This document shows positions 7,421 to 16,221 of a stretch of 64,000 bases of DNA, one piece after another. The stretch is from Mesorhizobium sp. M1B.F.Ca.ET.045.04.1.1 (GTDB taxonomy: Bacteria > Pseudomonadota > Alphaproteobacteria > Rhizobiales > Rhizobiaceae), in contig NZ_CP034448.1 in assembly GCF_003952465.1 (NCBI RefSeq), positions 186,001 through 250,000 of the forward strand, given 5' to 3'. The notes beneath the pieces are model-generated. The model saw nothing but the letters and a program-made list of their open reading frames with translations. It was not told the origin of the DNA and searched no databases. A program made the position numbers and the translations under genes. Within the stretch, counting starts at the first letter, position 1. Each line of letters starts with the position of its first letter.

Positions 7421-8647
7421 TTGCGACCCCCCAACCCGACACGCCGCGCCGTGCTGATGACCGGCGGCGCGCTGTTTGCCTGGGCCTATCTGCCGCGCTT
7501 CGCGCGCGCGGCCGACAATCGCGATCCGCGCCTGATCGTCATCGTGCTGCGCGGCGCGCTGGATGGGCTATCGACTGTCGGTCCGGTCGGCGATCCCGAC
7601 TATGCCGGCCTGCATGGCGACATCGCGCTCTCGCTCTCAGGCGCCAATCCTGCGCTGCCGCTCGACGGTTTCTTCGCGGTCAATCCAGCGATGCCGGTGT
7701 TTGCGCGCCTGTTCAAGGCAGGCCAGGCGGCGGTCGTGCACGCGGCCGCGACCGGCTATCGCGACCGCTCGCATTTCGACGGCCAGGACGTGCTGGAAAG
7801 CGGCTTGCCCGGTCCCGGCAACTCCGCCACCGGCTGGCTCAACCGGGCGCTGACCAGCTTGCCGACCGGCGACCATGTGGCGAAGGCCGGCGGGCTGGCG
7901 GTCGGGCCTTCGACGCCGTTGGTGATCCGCGGCGCGGCACCCGTGCTCGGCTGGGCGCCGCAGGCCTTGCCGACGCCGGGCGACGCGCTGGCCGAGCGCG
8001 TGCTCGACCTCTACAACCATCGCGACCCAGCGCTGGCCGCGGCGCTGCAGAAGGGTCTCGACGCCGACCGGATGGCGATGAGCGACGAGCTCGACGGCAA
8101 GACGATGAGGCCGAGAGGCGGCCTCGACAACGCCGCCGGCATGCGGCAGTCGGCGCAAGGCGCGGCAAAGCTGATGGCGACCGATGACGGGCCACGCATC
8201 GCAGCCCTCGCCTTCGACGGCTGGGACACGCATATCAACGAAGGCGGCGCCATCGGGCGGCTCGCCAATCTGCTCGGCGGCCTCGACGGCGCCTTCGAGG
8301 AATTCGAGAAAGGGCTGGGCGAACGCTGGCGAGACACGGCGATCGCGGCAATCACCGAATTCGGCCGCACCGCCCGCATCAACGGCTCGGTCGGCACCGA
8401 TCACGGGACCGGTACGGTGGTGCTGCTCGCCGGCGGCGCGATCAAGGGCGGCCGCGTCATCGCCGACTGGCCGGGGCTGAAGCCGGCTCAGCTTTACGAA
8501 AGCCGAGACCTCGCGCCGACCAGCGATGTGCGCGCGGTGCTGAAGGGGTTGCTGGCAGATCAGTTCGGGCTGTCGGCCGCCGTGCTCGGCGACAAGGTGT
8601 TTCCGGACTCGGCGGCGGTCAAGCCGATGCGGGATTTGGTGGTGTGA
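7421..8647 (+). CDS. DUF1501 family Tat-exported protein; start region shows a frame problem
   Basis: 408 residues counted from TTG 7421. A twin-arginine signal (TRRAVLMTGGALFAWAY) is followed by a sulfatase/phosphatase-like DUF1501 domain: IVLRGALDGLS, then YRDRSHFDGQDVLESG, ALAFDGWDTH and TEFGRTARINGS...TDHGTG. A much better start, ATG 7410 with GGAGAAG five bases upstream, reads MSLLCDPP and then stops after 15 codons. One extra C in the C6 run at 7427-7432 would join it to the main frame. Either TTG 7421 is used, or the gene carries an indel or slippage tract. It pairs with the DUF1800 gene 28 bases upstream. Confidence 0.8.
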   Translation: MRPPNPTRRAVLMTGGALFAWAYLPRFARAADNRDPRLIVIVLRGALDGLSTVGPVGDPDYAGLHGDIALSLSGANPALPLDGFFAVNPAMPVFARLFKAGQAAVVHAAATGYRDRSHFDGQDVLESGLPGPGNSATGWLNRALTSLPTGDHVAKAGGLAVGPSTPLVIRGAAPVLGWAPQALPTPGDALAERVLDLYNHRDPALAAALQKGLDADRMAMSDELDGKTMRPRGGLDNAAGMRQSAQGAAKLMATDDGPRIAALAFDGWDTHINEGGAIGRLANLLGGLDGAFEEFEKGLGERWRDTAIAAITEFGRTARINGSVGTDHGTGTVVLLAGGAIKGGRVIADWPGLKPAQLYESRDLAPTSDVRAVLKGLLADQFGLSAAVLGDKVFPDSAAVKPMRDLVV

Positions 8648-8689
8648 GTTCTGCGTTTGCCCATCAGCGATAGGCGCCAGCGCCTGTCA

Positions 8690-8873
8690 TTCGTCATCCT
8701 GTGGCGAAGCAAGGAGCGAAGCGACGCGGCGCAGACCATAGGATCCATTCCGTGACGTCGAGGCATTGCAACGATGCAGAATTCTGCTCCGCTGGATTCT
8801 ACGATTAAGATAACGGAATGGATCCTCGGGTCTCCACGTCCGCTTCGCTCCCGCTCCGCCCGTGGATGACGAA
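8690..8873. repeat. Family C palindromic intergenic repeat, copy 1
   Basis: About 184 bp. The outer ends are inverted (TTCGTCATCC at the left, GGATGACGAA at the right). Inside is a second inverted pair, AGGATCCATTCCGT and ACGGAATGGATCCT, flanking a core with GCAGAATTCTGCT. A second copy lies at about 33579-33741. It is located between converging genes and is noncoding. Confidence 0.8.
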
Positions 8874-8952
8874 GCTGAGGGGCTTCGGCCAATCACGAAC
8901 CTTTCCGCGAAGCTCAACGAAATGAACCCTCGTGTGAGAAGCTCAACAGAGA

Positions 8953-8980
8953 ACGCCCGCGCCATTTCCAGCGCGGGCGT
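8953..8980 (-). terminator. Likely terminator of the minus-strand GCG_CRPN gene
   Basis: A perfect 10-bp stem (ACGCCCGCGC / GCGCGGGCGT) with an 8-base loop lies 18 bases beyond the stop of the gene at 8998-9264. On that strand it is followed by a weak U-rich stretch (TCTCTGTT). Confidence 0.6.
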
Positions 8981-8997
8981 CCGCTTCGCTTTCCGAA

Positions 8998-9264
8998 CTA
9001 CCAGCTCCAATAGCCGGGGTACCAGCGGTGGTGATACCAGAAGCCGGGATGCCAATGGCGCACGGGCCGGATGACCACGCGACCGTTCGGCACGCATCTG
9101 CCCCATCGGTTCACGTGCCAGCCGGGACCGCAGCGCCAGCCGACAGTCTCGACCGGCAGCGGCGCGGCGCTCGGCTTGGCCATCGGCATGGCCTGCGCGC
9201 CGGCGCCGGCCAGCAGCAGGGTGCCGACCGCCAGTGCGAGCGGCAGAAAATACTTGGTGAGCAT
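8998..9264 (-). CDS. GCG_CRPN-type small secreted protein, second copy
   Basis: 88 residues. A signal peptide (LPLALAVGTLLLAGAGAQA) is followed by WRCGPGWHVNRWGRCVPNGR and a tail rich in His, Trp, Tyr and Arg. It is clearly a paralogue of 5555-5839, with the same Cys-Gly-Pro-Gly-Trp-His and Gly-Arg-Cys-Val-Pro-Asn signature, but the first Gly of the GCG motif is Arg here. Function unknown. It is a single gene with a downstream hairpin. Confidence 0.78.
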   Translation of the reverse strand: MLTKYFLPLALAVGTLLLAGAGAQAMPMAKPSAAPLPVETVGWRCGPGWHVNRWGRCVPNGRVVIRPVRHWHPGFWYHHRWYPGYWSW

Positions 9265-9468
9265 AAGGTTCGTCTCCGTGATTCATCCCTACCTCCGTGA
9301 AACGGCGGACAGGGGCGAAATCCGTCGGAGCGAGGCGGATCACATATTCGTCACGTCGGTTCAGCGTTTCGGCCAGACTGCGGCTCGGCACGCAATGCTT
9401 CGCAGTTCGTATCCGCCGCGACTGCCGAAGATGCGCCAGTGAGATGGCAAGCCTTTGCCCATGACAAA

Positions 9469-9482
9469 TTGATCCATATCAA
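9469..9482. promoter_or_regulatory. FNR/FixK (anaerobox) site
   Basis: The sequence TTGATCCATATCAA is a perfect match to the TTGAT-N4-ATCAA consensus bound by FNR, FnrN and FixK regulators. With the usual centre at -41.5, transcription would start near 9517, shortly before the 9561 gene. Oxygen-limited activation is predicted. Confidence 0.8.
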
Positions 9483-9560
9483 TGAGCCATGATGTGCCTC
9501 GCACTAAGTTTGGATGAACGGAGATTGTTCAGGCCGAAGGCCGGATGGGAGATCATGCCC

Positions 9561-10007
9561 ATGATGATCCGCACGCTCTCTACTTTGGAATGCACGAAAT
9601 TGCTGGCGGCCAATCGAACCGGCCATCTGGCATGCGCGAAGGACGGACAGCCCTATGTCGTGCCCTTCAACTACGCCTACGCCGACAGCCACCTCTATGC
9701 GTTCTCCCTGGTCGGCAAGAAGATCGACTGGATGCGGGCCAATCCCCTGGTGAGTACCCAGGTAGAAGAGCATACCGAGGGGCGCGGGTGGAGAAGCGTG
9801 ATCGTCGACGGCCGCTATGAGGAACTGACGGACCGGGTCGGCCACAAGGTTGAGCGCGACCGCGCATGGGCGGTGTTGAGCAAGCAAGCGCAGTGGTGGG
9901 AGCCTGGTGCGCTCAAGCCTGTCACGCCTCCGACGTCAGATAGCCTGCCGCACGTCTTTTTCCGGATCCTTGTCGAAAAGGTCTCGGGTCGGGAAGCAAG
10001 CGAATAG
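9561..10007 (+). CDS. Pyridoxamine 5'-phosphate oxidase-like flavin-binding protein
   Basis: 148 residues of the split-barrel FMN/F420-binding family (MMIRTLSTLECTKLLAANRT, then GHLACAKDGQPYVVPFNYAY). The motifs fit NimA/PNPOx-like proteins that bind flavin or haem. The exact reaction is unknown. ATG 9489 would lie only seven bases from the FNR box and inside the expected promoter, so I reject it. ATG 9561 has GGGAGA eight bases upstream; ATG 9555 is an alternative. The upstream FNR/FixK box suggests expression at low oxygen, as in microaerobic or nodule conditions. Confidence 0.8.
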   Translation: MMIRTLSTLECTKLLAANRTGHLACAKDGQPYVVPFNYAYADSHLYAFSLVGKKIDWMRANPLVSTQVEEHTEGRGWRSVIVDGRYEELTDRVGHKVERDRAWAVLSKQAQWWEPGALKPVTPPTSDSLPHVFFRILVEKVSGREASE

Positions 10008-10090
10008 GCTGCGTTCCACCGTTCGATGCGTGCACGTGTCATCAGCAAGCTATCCGAACGCCCCGGCAGAGGACTCCGCTCGAAGGTTTA

Positions 10091-11674
10091 TCAGGCCGGG
10101 CTATCGCCAAACGTCGCCACGGTCTTCAGCGCGCCGTCGAGCATGTCGCCCTTCTCGTCCTTCAGCGCCGCCTCGCGCAGGCGCCGAATCCAGTCGGCGG
10201 CGTCGTCGCGGCCCTCGAGCATCGCAAGCGCCGAGAGCACGCGGTCGAATTTCGACTGGGCGCGAGCGTGGGTATCGCTGTAGCCCTTGATCAGCCGGCG
10301 ACAGTTCAGGATCTCGACCCCGAGCGCATAGTTTTCGCGCGCGTGGGCGAGTGCCAGTTCGTACCAGCGCTCCAGATGCTCGACCTCTATCCTGTGGCGC
10401 AGCAGGCGGCGGCGCCAGCGGCGCAGGCCGCCGATGAACCAGAGCATGGCGAAGCCGGAAAAACCGTCGGTGCGTATGTGGCGGCCGCGATTGATGCGGC
10501 GGTCAAGGAAGGCGGCGAGTTTCGGCCGGCTCTCGATATAGCTGCCAAGCCCCGCCGGCAGCGTGCCGCAGAATTCCTCGATGCGCGGATGGAAATATTC
10601 GGTGACCTGCAGGACCGAGCCTTCCTTGGCGCCGACCTCCTTGCGCACGCGCTTGTCTCGGGTCGAGCGCGTCTTCAGATCGGCGACGCGGATCATGTCG
10701 TCATAGCACATGGCATTGGCGAGATGCTTTGCCGCCGCGATCGACAGCGCATAGCCATGTTCCGCATTGTCCAATGCGACTGCCCTGTCCAGCCTGTCGA
10801 GATATTCGCCGCCATAGGCGATGTCCTGGAAGTCGACGACCTTTTTCAGGCCGCGTTCGGCCATATCGCGCACCGGTTCCGGCAGCGCCGCTACGCGAGC
10901 GGCAAGCTCCTGCCAGCCCTTTAGCAGCGTTTCCGGCCCGCTGACGTTCGCCGTTGACTTGGTTTCGAAGGCGGCAGGTTTCGTGGCTGCTTTTTCGCCA
11001 ACCGGCGCGGTCGCGATGCCGCGCGCCCGATCATAGGCGGCGCCGAAGGCGGCAAGGCTCGGCTTGACGCCACGACCACCGGCGCCGATCGCCTGCTCGT
11101 AGCCTTCGCGAGTGAAGGGCAGCGTGTCGGAACCAGCCAGCGCGCCAAGCAGGCTCGCCGAGATCATCGTGCCGTTCTCGGCGGCGATCTTTTCCATGTC
11201 GAAGGCAATGAAGCGTTTTGCCGCCGCCTGCGCCGTCGCGTGCACCTTCTCCGACGACGCACGGCCGTCGCCCGGCTCGATCTTTTCCGAGACGGCGGCG
11301 ATGCGGTGCGAGGACGCGATCAGCGTCGTGCGCTCGGGCGTGACGAAACCGCGGATGATGGCGCGGCCGGCCTCCATCAGCTCCGCGGCGATCAGGATGT
11401 CGACATCGCCCTGCGAGGGCGACAGCGCGAAGACCGGCAGCCGGCCGGTGTCGCGAGCCATCTCGATATAGTAGATCGTCGCGCCGGTGCGCTGGGCGAC
11501 GCCGGCGACCGAAGTCGATTGCGCGATGTAGCCGTTGCGCTCGGCAACGTCGGTGATCCAGTCGGCGAGCACGCCGCCGCCCTGGCCGCCGACGGCGAGC
11601 ACGGCGAGTTTTATCACCCGCTCGTCATCAGAGGGACCCGCCTTCGGGCGCAGCGCGGCGCTGTGGTCAAGCAT
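10091..11674 (-). CDS. iorB: Indolepyruvate ferredoxin oxidoreductase, beta-subunit type (long form)
   Basis: 527 residues. The N-terminal part (about 15-210) is the gamma/beta-type 2-oxoacid oxidoreductase domain (LAVLAVGGQGGGVLADWI, then TSVAGVAQRTGATIYYIEM). The remaining 300 residues form a helical C-terminal extension, typical of the proteobacterial long form (DUF6537-like). With IorA it would convert arylpyruvates such as indolepyruvate to aryl-acetyl-CoA, CO2 and reduced ferredoxin. The start overlaps the iorA stop by 8 bases, so the two are translationally coupled. Confidence 0.85.
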   Translation of the reverse strand: MLDHSAALRPKAGPSDDERVIKLAVLAVGGQGGGVLADWITDVAERNGYIAQSTSVAGVAQRTGATIYYIEMARDTGRLPVFALSPSQGDVDILIAAELMEAGRAIIRGFVTPERTTLIASSHRIAAVSEKIEPGDGRASSEKVHATAQAAAKRFIAFDMEKIAAENGTMISASLLGALAGSDTLPFTREGYEQAIGAGGRGVKPSLAAFGAAYDRARGIATAPVGEKAATKPAAFETKSTANVSGPETLLKGWQELAARVAALPEPVRDMAERGLKKVVDFQDIAYGGEYLDRLDRAVALDNAEHGYALSIAAAKHLANAMCYDDMIRVADLKTRSTRDKRVRKEVGAKEGSVLQVTEYFHPRIEEFCGTLPAGLGSYIESRPKLAAFLDRRINRGRHIRTDGFSGFAMLWFIGGLRRWRRRLLRHRIEVEHLERWYELALAHARENYALGVEILNCRRLIKGYSDTHARAQSKFDRVLSALAMLEGRDDAADWIRRLREAALKDEKGDMLDGALKTVATFGDSPA

Positions 11675-13820
11675 CGGCGAACATCAAACGGCGACTCTCG
11701 CGGCGGCGCTGCAAAAGGCCGATTGCGGCGCGGCGCGCACTTTCCAGGAAACGATCCCAGCGGCCAGGATTGTGGACGACATCGGCGCGGTAGAAGGATG
11801 GGCAGAGCACGGCCGCATCCGCCACCTCGCCGCAATTGCCGCAGCCGACGCAGTTCTGGTCGATCGAGGCGACAGGATCGTCGCGCAGCGGATCGTCGAG
11901 CGTCTTCACCGACAGCGACGGGCAGCCGGAAAGCCGCATGCAGGCATGGTCGCCGGTGCAGATATCCTCGTCGACGCCGAATTTCGGCTTCACCACCCGC
12001 TCGCCGGCCTTGATCGCCTTGTCGATCCCCGGCCTCTCGCGGCGCTGGCGGTTGAGCATGCATTCGGAAGAGGCGACGATGACTTTCGGGCCCTTCTCCT
12101 CGGTCGTCAGCGCCTCGCGCAGCGTCGCTTGCATCTTGCCGACATCGTAGGTGCGGTCGATGTGGCGCAGCCATTTGACGCCCATGCCCTTCACGGCTTC
12201 ATCGATCGGATGTTTGGTCGACTTCGTTTTGTTGTTGGCGCGCGACGACAGGATGTCCTGCCCGCCGGTCGCGGCGGAGTAAAAATTGTCGACGATGACG
12301 ATGACGCCGTCATTCTTGTTGAACACCGCGTTGCCGATCGAGGAAGTCAGGCCGTTGTGCCAGAAGCCGCCATCGCCGACGAAGGAGATCGAGCGGCGCT
12401 TCGCTTCCGGCGAATTGAACGCCGATGCCGAGGCTGGACCCAGCCCATAGCCCATGGTCGTGGCGCCAAGCTCGAAGGGCGGCATGATCGAGAACAGATG
12501 GCAGCCGATGTCGGAAGCGATGTGGTGCTTGCCGAGCTCCTGCTCGACCAGTTTTGTCGCGGCGAAGATGGGCCGCTCGGGGCAGCCGACGCAGAAGCCG
12601 GGCGGGCGGCCGGGAACGACATTGACGAGGTCGGCGGTGTCGACGCCCTCGCCCAGCTTGTTCGGCGCGCGAACCTCGCCTGGCAACAGATGGGGGGCAT
12701 AGGCATGCAGGAAGGAGCCGATGCCGTCGAGCATCACCTGACCGGTATATTCGCCGGCCATCGGCAGATGCTCCTTGCCGACCAGCTTGGTGCCGCGCCC
12801 GGCCTTGTGCAGCATGGCGGCAAAAGCCTGCTCGATATAGTTGGGCTGACCTTCCTCAACCACCAGCACCGCCTGCTTGCCTTCGCAGAAGGCGAGGAAC
12901 TCGTCGTCGACCAGCGGGTAGACGGCGTTCAGCACATAAAGCGACACGTCGGTGTCGCCATAGGTGTCGGCGAGGCCAAGCCGCTGCAGCGCGCGGATGA
13001 CCGAGTTGTACATGCCGCCCTGCATGACGATGCCGACCGAGCCGTGATCGGAGCCGAAGATCTCGTTGATCTTGCGCTCGCGAATAAAGTCGACGGCGGC
13101 CGGCCAACGCTTGGCGACCTTCTCCTTCTCGTGCAGGAAGGAGGCCGGCGGCAGCACGATGCGGCCGGTGTCGCGACGCGGCGCCGACAGGGCGTCGGCC
13201 ACCGACATCGGCGGGCGCTTGTTGTCCTTGGCGATGAAATGGCCGTGGACGTGGCAGCAGCGGATGCGCACCTGCAGCATGACCGGCGTGTTGGAGGCCT
13301 CCGACAGCTCGAAGCCATCCTCGACCGCCTTGACGATCGAGGGCAGGTTGGGGCGCGGATCGAGCAGCCAGACCTGGCTCTTCATGGCGAAGGCATGGCT
13401 GCGCTCCTGCATGATCGAGGAGCCCTCGCCATAGTCCTCGCCGACGATGATCAGCGCCCCGCCGGTGACGCCGCCGGAGGCCAGGTTGGCAAGCGCATCC
13501 GAGGCGACATTGGTGCCGACCGTCGACTTGAAGGTGGCGGCGCCACGGATCGGATAATGCACGGATGCCGCGAGCATGGCGGTGGCGGTCGCCTCCGAGG
13601 CGCTCGCCTCGAAATGCACGCCGAGCTCGCCCAGAATATCCTGCGCGTCGGCCAGCACGTCCATCAGGTGGCTGATCGGCGCGCCCTGGTAGCCGCCGAC
13701 ATAGCCGACGCCGCATTGCAGCAGCGCCTTGGTGATGGCGAGGATGCCCTCGCCGGCGAACTCCTCGCCGGCCCCTAACCTCAGCTTCTCGACTTCCTTG
13801 GCAAAAGACCGTTCGGCCAT
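11667..13820 (-). CDS. iorA: Indolepyruvate ferredoxin oxidoreductase, alpha-subunit type
   Basis: 717 residues. The N-terminal oxidoreductase domain (about 20-200) has GEGILAITKALLQCGVGYVGGYQGAP-like sequence, so the donor pocket is present. The TPP-binding domain (about 400-560) has SFVGDGGFWHNGLTS and the Asn of the GDG...N motif. The C-terminal cysteine clusters are ICTGDHACMRLSGCP and CVGCGNCGEVADAAVLCP, for Fe-S centres; the first has wider Cys spacing than a classical ferredoxin motif. GGAGG precedes the ATG. It lies 49 bases after a MarR gene on the same strand. It would catalyse arylpyruvate oxidation together with IorB. Confidence 0.87.
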   Translation of the reverse strand: MAERSFAKEVEKLRLGAGEEFAGEGILAITKALLQCGVGYVGGYQGAPISHLMDVLADAQDILGELGVHFEASASEATATAMLAASVHYPIRGAATFKSTVGTNVASDALANLASGGVTGGALIIVGEDYGEGSSIMQERSHAFAMKSQVWLLDPRPNLPSIVKAVEDGFELSEASNTPVMLQVRIRCCHVHGHFIAKDNKRPPMSVADALSAPRRDTGRIVLPPASFLHEKEKVAKRWPAAVDFIRERKINEIFGSDHGSVGIVMQGGMYNSVIRALQRLGLADTYGDTDVSLYVLNAVYPLVDDEFLAFCEGKQAVLVVEEGQPNYIEQAFAAMLHKAGRGTKLVGKEHLPMAGEYTGQVMLDGIGSFLHAYAPHLLPGEVRAPNKLGEGVDTADLVNVVPGRPPGFCVGCPERPIFAATKLVEQELGKHHIASDIGCHLFSIMPPFELGATTMGYGLGPASASAFNSPEAKRRSISFVGDGGFWHNGLTSSIGNAVFNKNDGVIVIVDNFYSAATGGQDILSSRANNKTKSTKHPIDEAVKGMGVKWLRHIDRTYDVGKMQATLREALTTEEKGPKVIVASSECMLNRQRRERPGIDKAIKAGERVVKPKFGVDEDICTGDHACMRLSGCPSLSVKTLDDPLRDDPVASIDQNCVGCGNCGEVADAAVLCPSFYRADVVHNPGRWDRFLESARRAAIGLLQRRRESRRLMFADA

Positions 13821-13869
13821 CTCTGCCTCCTTCCGTTGCCGCTGTGACCCGGCGGCGCGTACGTCAAAC

Positions 13870-14352
13870 TCAAATGTCGTGCTTGCGGATGTTCTTCAGC
13901 ATCTTCTGCAGTATAGCGATCAGCGCCGCATATTCGGCATCATCGACGCCGTCGAACATGGCCTCGAAGGCGTCGTGCATGGCCGGCCACGCGCGGGTGA
14001 ACAGCGCCCGTCCGTCGTCGGTCAGGAACACATGGCGGATGCGGCTGTCGGTGACGCCCTGCTCGCGCCGCACCAGCCCCTGGCCTTCCAGCGTGTCGAG
14101 CGTGCGGCTCAGCGTCGATTGCTCGATCACCGTGTAGACTGACAGGTCGTTGACGGTGACGCCATCGGTGACCGAGAGCACGGCCAGCGTGCGCACCTGC
14201 GGAATGGTCAGCCCCTGCTTGCGGAAATCCTCGCGCAAGGTGGCGTTGTAGCGGCCCATGATGCGGTTCATCAGATAAGGCGCGAATTGCTGCAGGCCGA
14301 TCTGGCCGAGGGTCGAGATGCGCTGGCGCTTTTCGGGAAGCTTCTGTTCCAT
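13870..14352 (-). CDS. MarR family transcriptional regulator
   Basis: 160 residues from the ATG at 14352, preceded by GGGAGG. A winged helix covers about 50-110 (LTIPQVRTLAVLSVTDGVTVNDLS, then QSTLSRTLDTLEGQGLVRRE, DSRIRHVFLTDDGRAL). MarR proteins often repress aromatic-acid genes until a ligand, often a CoA thioester or an aromatic acid, binds. The start shares bases with the stop of the flavoprotein gene upstream (TGATG), so it is coupled to it. It may control the minus-strand unit and the divergent unit. Confidence 0.88.
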   Translation of the reverse strand: MEQKLPEKRQRISTLGQIGLQQFAPYLMNRIMGRYNATLREDFRKQGLTIPQVRTLAVLSVTDGVTVNDLSVYTVIEQSTLSRTLDTLEGQGLVRREQGVTDSRIRHVFLTDDGRALFTRAWPAMHDAFEAMFDGVDDAEYAALIAILQKMLKNIRKHDI

Positions 14353-15923
14353 CAGAGCCTCCCTGCCAAAAGGAAGCCGGAGCCGCCGCCGAGACCGGCG
14401 CCCGGATGGGTCGAGGCGCCGATATGGTAGAGGCCTTGGATGCCGGTCTCGTTGTTGCGGCTTGCCTTGAACGGCCGCCACAGGAAGGACTGGTCGATGG
14501 TCGACGAGCCGCCATAGGGATCACCGCCGACAAGGTTGATGTTCATGGCTTCGAGATCGGCCGGCGAGTAGGCGCGGCGCGCGATCACCGTGTCCCGGAA
14601 GCCGTCGATATGGTTGGCAAGGATCGCCTCGATCCTGTCGGCATAGGCTTCGCGCAATGCGTCGCTCCATTGTCCGTCAGCCGGTGTTTCCAATTGGCCC
14701 GCCGCATCGCCTTTGACAACGCGCGGCGCCTCGGGCAGTTGCAGCCACAGGATCGCCTTGCCCTGCGGACAGCGCGACGGGTCGAGCGCGTGCGGCTGGC
14801 CGACGCAGATGGTCGGCACCGCCGGCAGCAGGCCGCGCACCGCCTCGTTGCAGGCCTTCGATACGCCGTCGAGCCCTGGCGTCAGATGCAGCAGCGCCAC
14901 CTTGTCGAGCCCCTCGCCGCGCCAGGCCGGCGGCCTGTTGAGCGCGTAATGGATCTGGAAGTTGCCCTTGCCATAGCGGTAGTCGCGCGTCGCGTCGACG
15001 TCGCGCTTCGGGGCCGCGTCGCCGAGCAGGCGACCGTAAAGCTGCGTCGGGGTGACCGAGCAGATGACGCTCTTTGCCGCCGTCAGCGTCTCGCCGGAAG
15101 CGAGCCGGACGCCAGTGGCGCGATCACTCTTCTGAATGATCGAGGCGACATCGGCGTTGACGCGGATTTCGCCGCCGCGCTCCTTGATCAGCGCCTCGAA
15201 GGCGGCGAGCAGGTTCTTCGCGCCACCCTTGACGATCGGCGCGCCGGCCGCCTCCAGCGCAAAGGCGATGACCTTGGCGATCTGGCCGGAAAAGGCGTCT
15301 TCCGGCCCGAGCCCGGCATGCAGCACCCAAGGGGCCCACAGCGCGCGGACAGTTTCCGACTTATAAGCGGTCTCCAGCCAGCCGCGCGCGGGCACCAGTG
15401 CCTCGCCGAGGAAGGCGGCAAGGTTGCGCGGGCCGCGCCGCCAGGCCTCGCCCGCCATGAGCTTCGTCGTCGGATAGGACCAGAGCGCGCCGCCCAGCAG
15501 GCCGAACAGCAGCCCGGCATTGCGTTCGATGCCGCCGACATCGCCGCCGTGGCGATCGCCGTCGCCGGAGGCGATCCGGTTCAGCGCCGCGATGTTGGCG
15601 GCGCGGTCGGTGGTGAGCACGGCATGGCTGCCGTCGGGCCTGAGCACGCCGGTGGGCGTCGTGGTGTGGCAGAACTCCAGCCCGTGCCGCGCAAGGTCCT
15701 TGCCAAGTGCTGCAAAGGCCGGCGAGGTGATGAACAGCACGAAGGTCGTCGCCATCACGTCGTGGACGAAGCCCGGCGCCGTGATTTCCTCGGTGCGCAT
15801 GCAGCCGCCGATGCAGTCGTTGCGCTCGAGCACGAGCACCTTGGCGCCCTTAGCCCCGAGGATGGCCGCGCAGACCAGGGCGTTGATGCCGCTGCCGACG
15901 ATGATGTGATCGGGGGCGGTCAT
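14352..15923 (-). CDS. CrtI-like FAD-dependent oxidoreductase
   Basis: 523 residues of the phytoene-desaturase/amine-oxidase superfamily. The N-terminal dinucleotide fold is HIIVGSGINALVCAAILGAKG, followed by VLVLERNDCIGGCMRTEE. The C-terminal FAD signature ends in YHIGASTHPGAGLGGGSGFLLAG. I see no carotenoid genes nearby, and the context is aromatic or amino-acid breakdown, so carotenoid desaturation is unlikely and the substrate is unknown. A related enzyme is encoded divergently at 17132. It is separated from the cyclase gene upstream by a palindromic repeat. Confidence 0.82.
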   Translation of the reverse strand: MTAPDHIIVGSGINALVCAAILGAKGAKVLVLERNDCIGGCMRTEEITAPGFVHDVMATTFVLFITSPAFAALGKDLARHGLEFCHTTTPTGVLRPDGSHAVLTTDRAANIAALNRIASGDGDRHGGDVGGIERNAGLLFGLLGGALWSYPTTKLMAGEAWRRGPRNLAAFLGEALVPARGWLETAYKSETVRALWAPWVLHAGLGPEDAFSGQIAKVIAFALEAAGAPIVKGGAKNLLAAFEALIKERGGEIRVNADVASIIQKSDRATGVRLASGETLTAAKSVICSVTPTQLYGRLLGDAAPKRDVDATRDYRYGKGNFQIHYALNRPPAWRGEGLDKVALLHLTPGLDGVSKACNEAVRGLLPAVPTICVGQPHALDPSRCPQGKAILWLQLPEAPRVVKGDAAGQLETPADGQWSDALREAYADRIEAILANHIDGFRDTVIARRAYSPADLEAMNINLVGGDPYGGSSTIDQSFLWRPFKASRNNETGIQGLYHIGASTHPGAGLGGGSGFLLAGRL

Positions 15924-15979
15924 TGTGCGCTCGCAGTCGTGAAGTGAAATTCAATTACGCTGGACAGCGTTCCTTCGCG

Positions 15980-16131
15980 CCCCCCTCTGTCCTGCCGGAC
16001 ATCTCCCCCTCTAGGGGGAGATTGGAAGTGGCGCCGGCTTTCGCCAATCGCCAACGTAGCAAGAGTAAGCGGGGCGCCGGAACAGCTAATCTCCCCCTTG
16101 AGGGGGAGATGTCCGGCAGGACAGAGGGGGG
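15980..16131. repeat. Family A palindromic intergenic repeat, copy 1
   Basis: About 152 bp. The arms are nearly perfect inverted copies of about 43 bp, beginning CCCCCTCTGTCCTGCCGGAC and each containing a smaller CTCCCCCT...AGGGGGAG hairpin. The centre carries TTTCGCCAATCGCCAACGT. It resembles rhizobial RIME-type elements. Other copies are at 29481 and 38128. It lies within the minus-strand transcription unit and could form a very stable RNA hairpin. Confidence 0.85.
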
Positions 16132-16221
16132 TAAGCGCCAGCGCTACAAGGCTGCCACCTCAATTCCATCGCTACTCCTTCGCCCACGAGCATGATCTTC
16201 TCCCGAAGACCGCCGCCTCGC

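Noticed and set aside
11535..13778. A 747-codon open frame on the plus strand
   Set aside because: It is antisense to iorA and iorB. The minus-strand products have TPP and Fe-S motifs; this frame has none.
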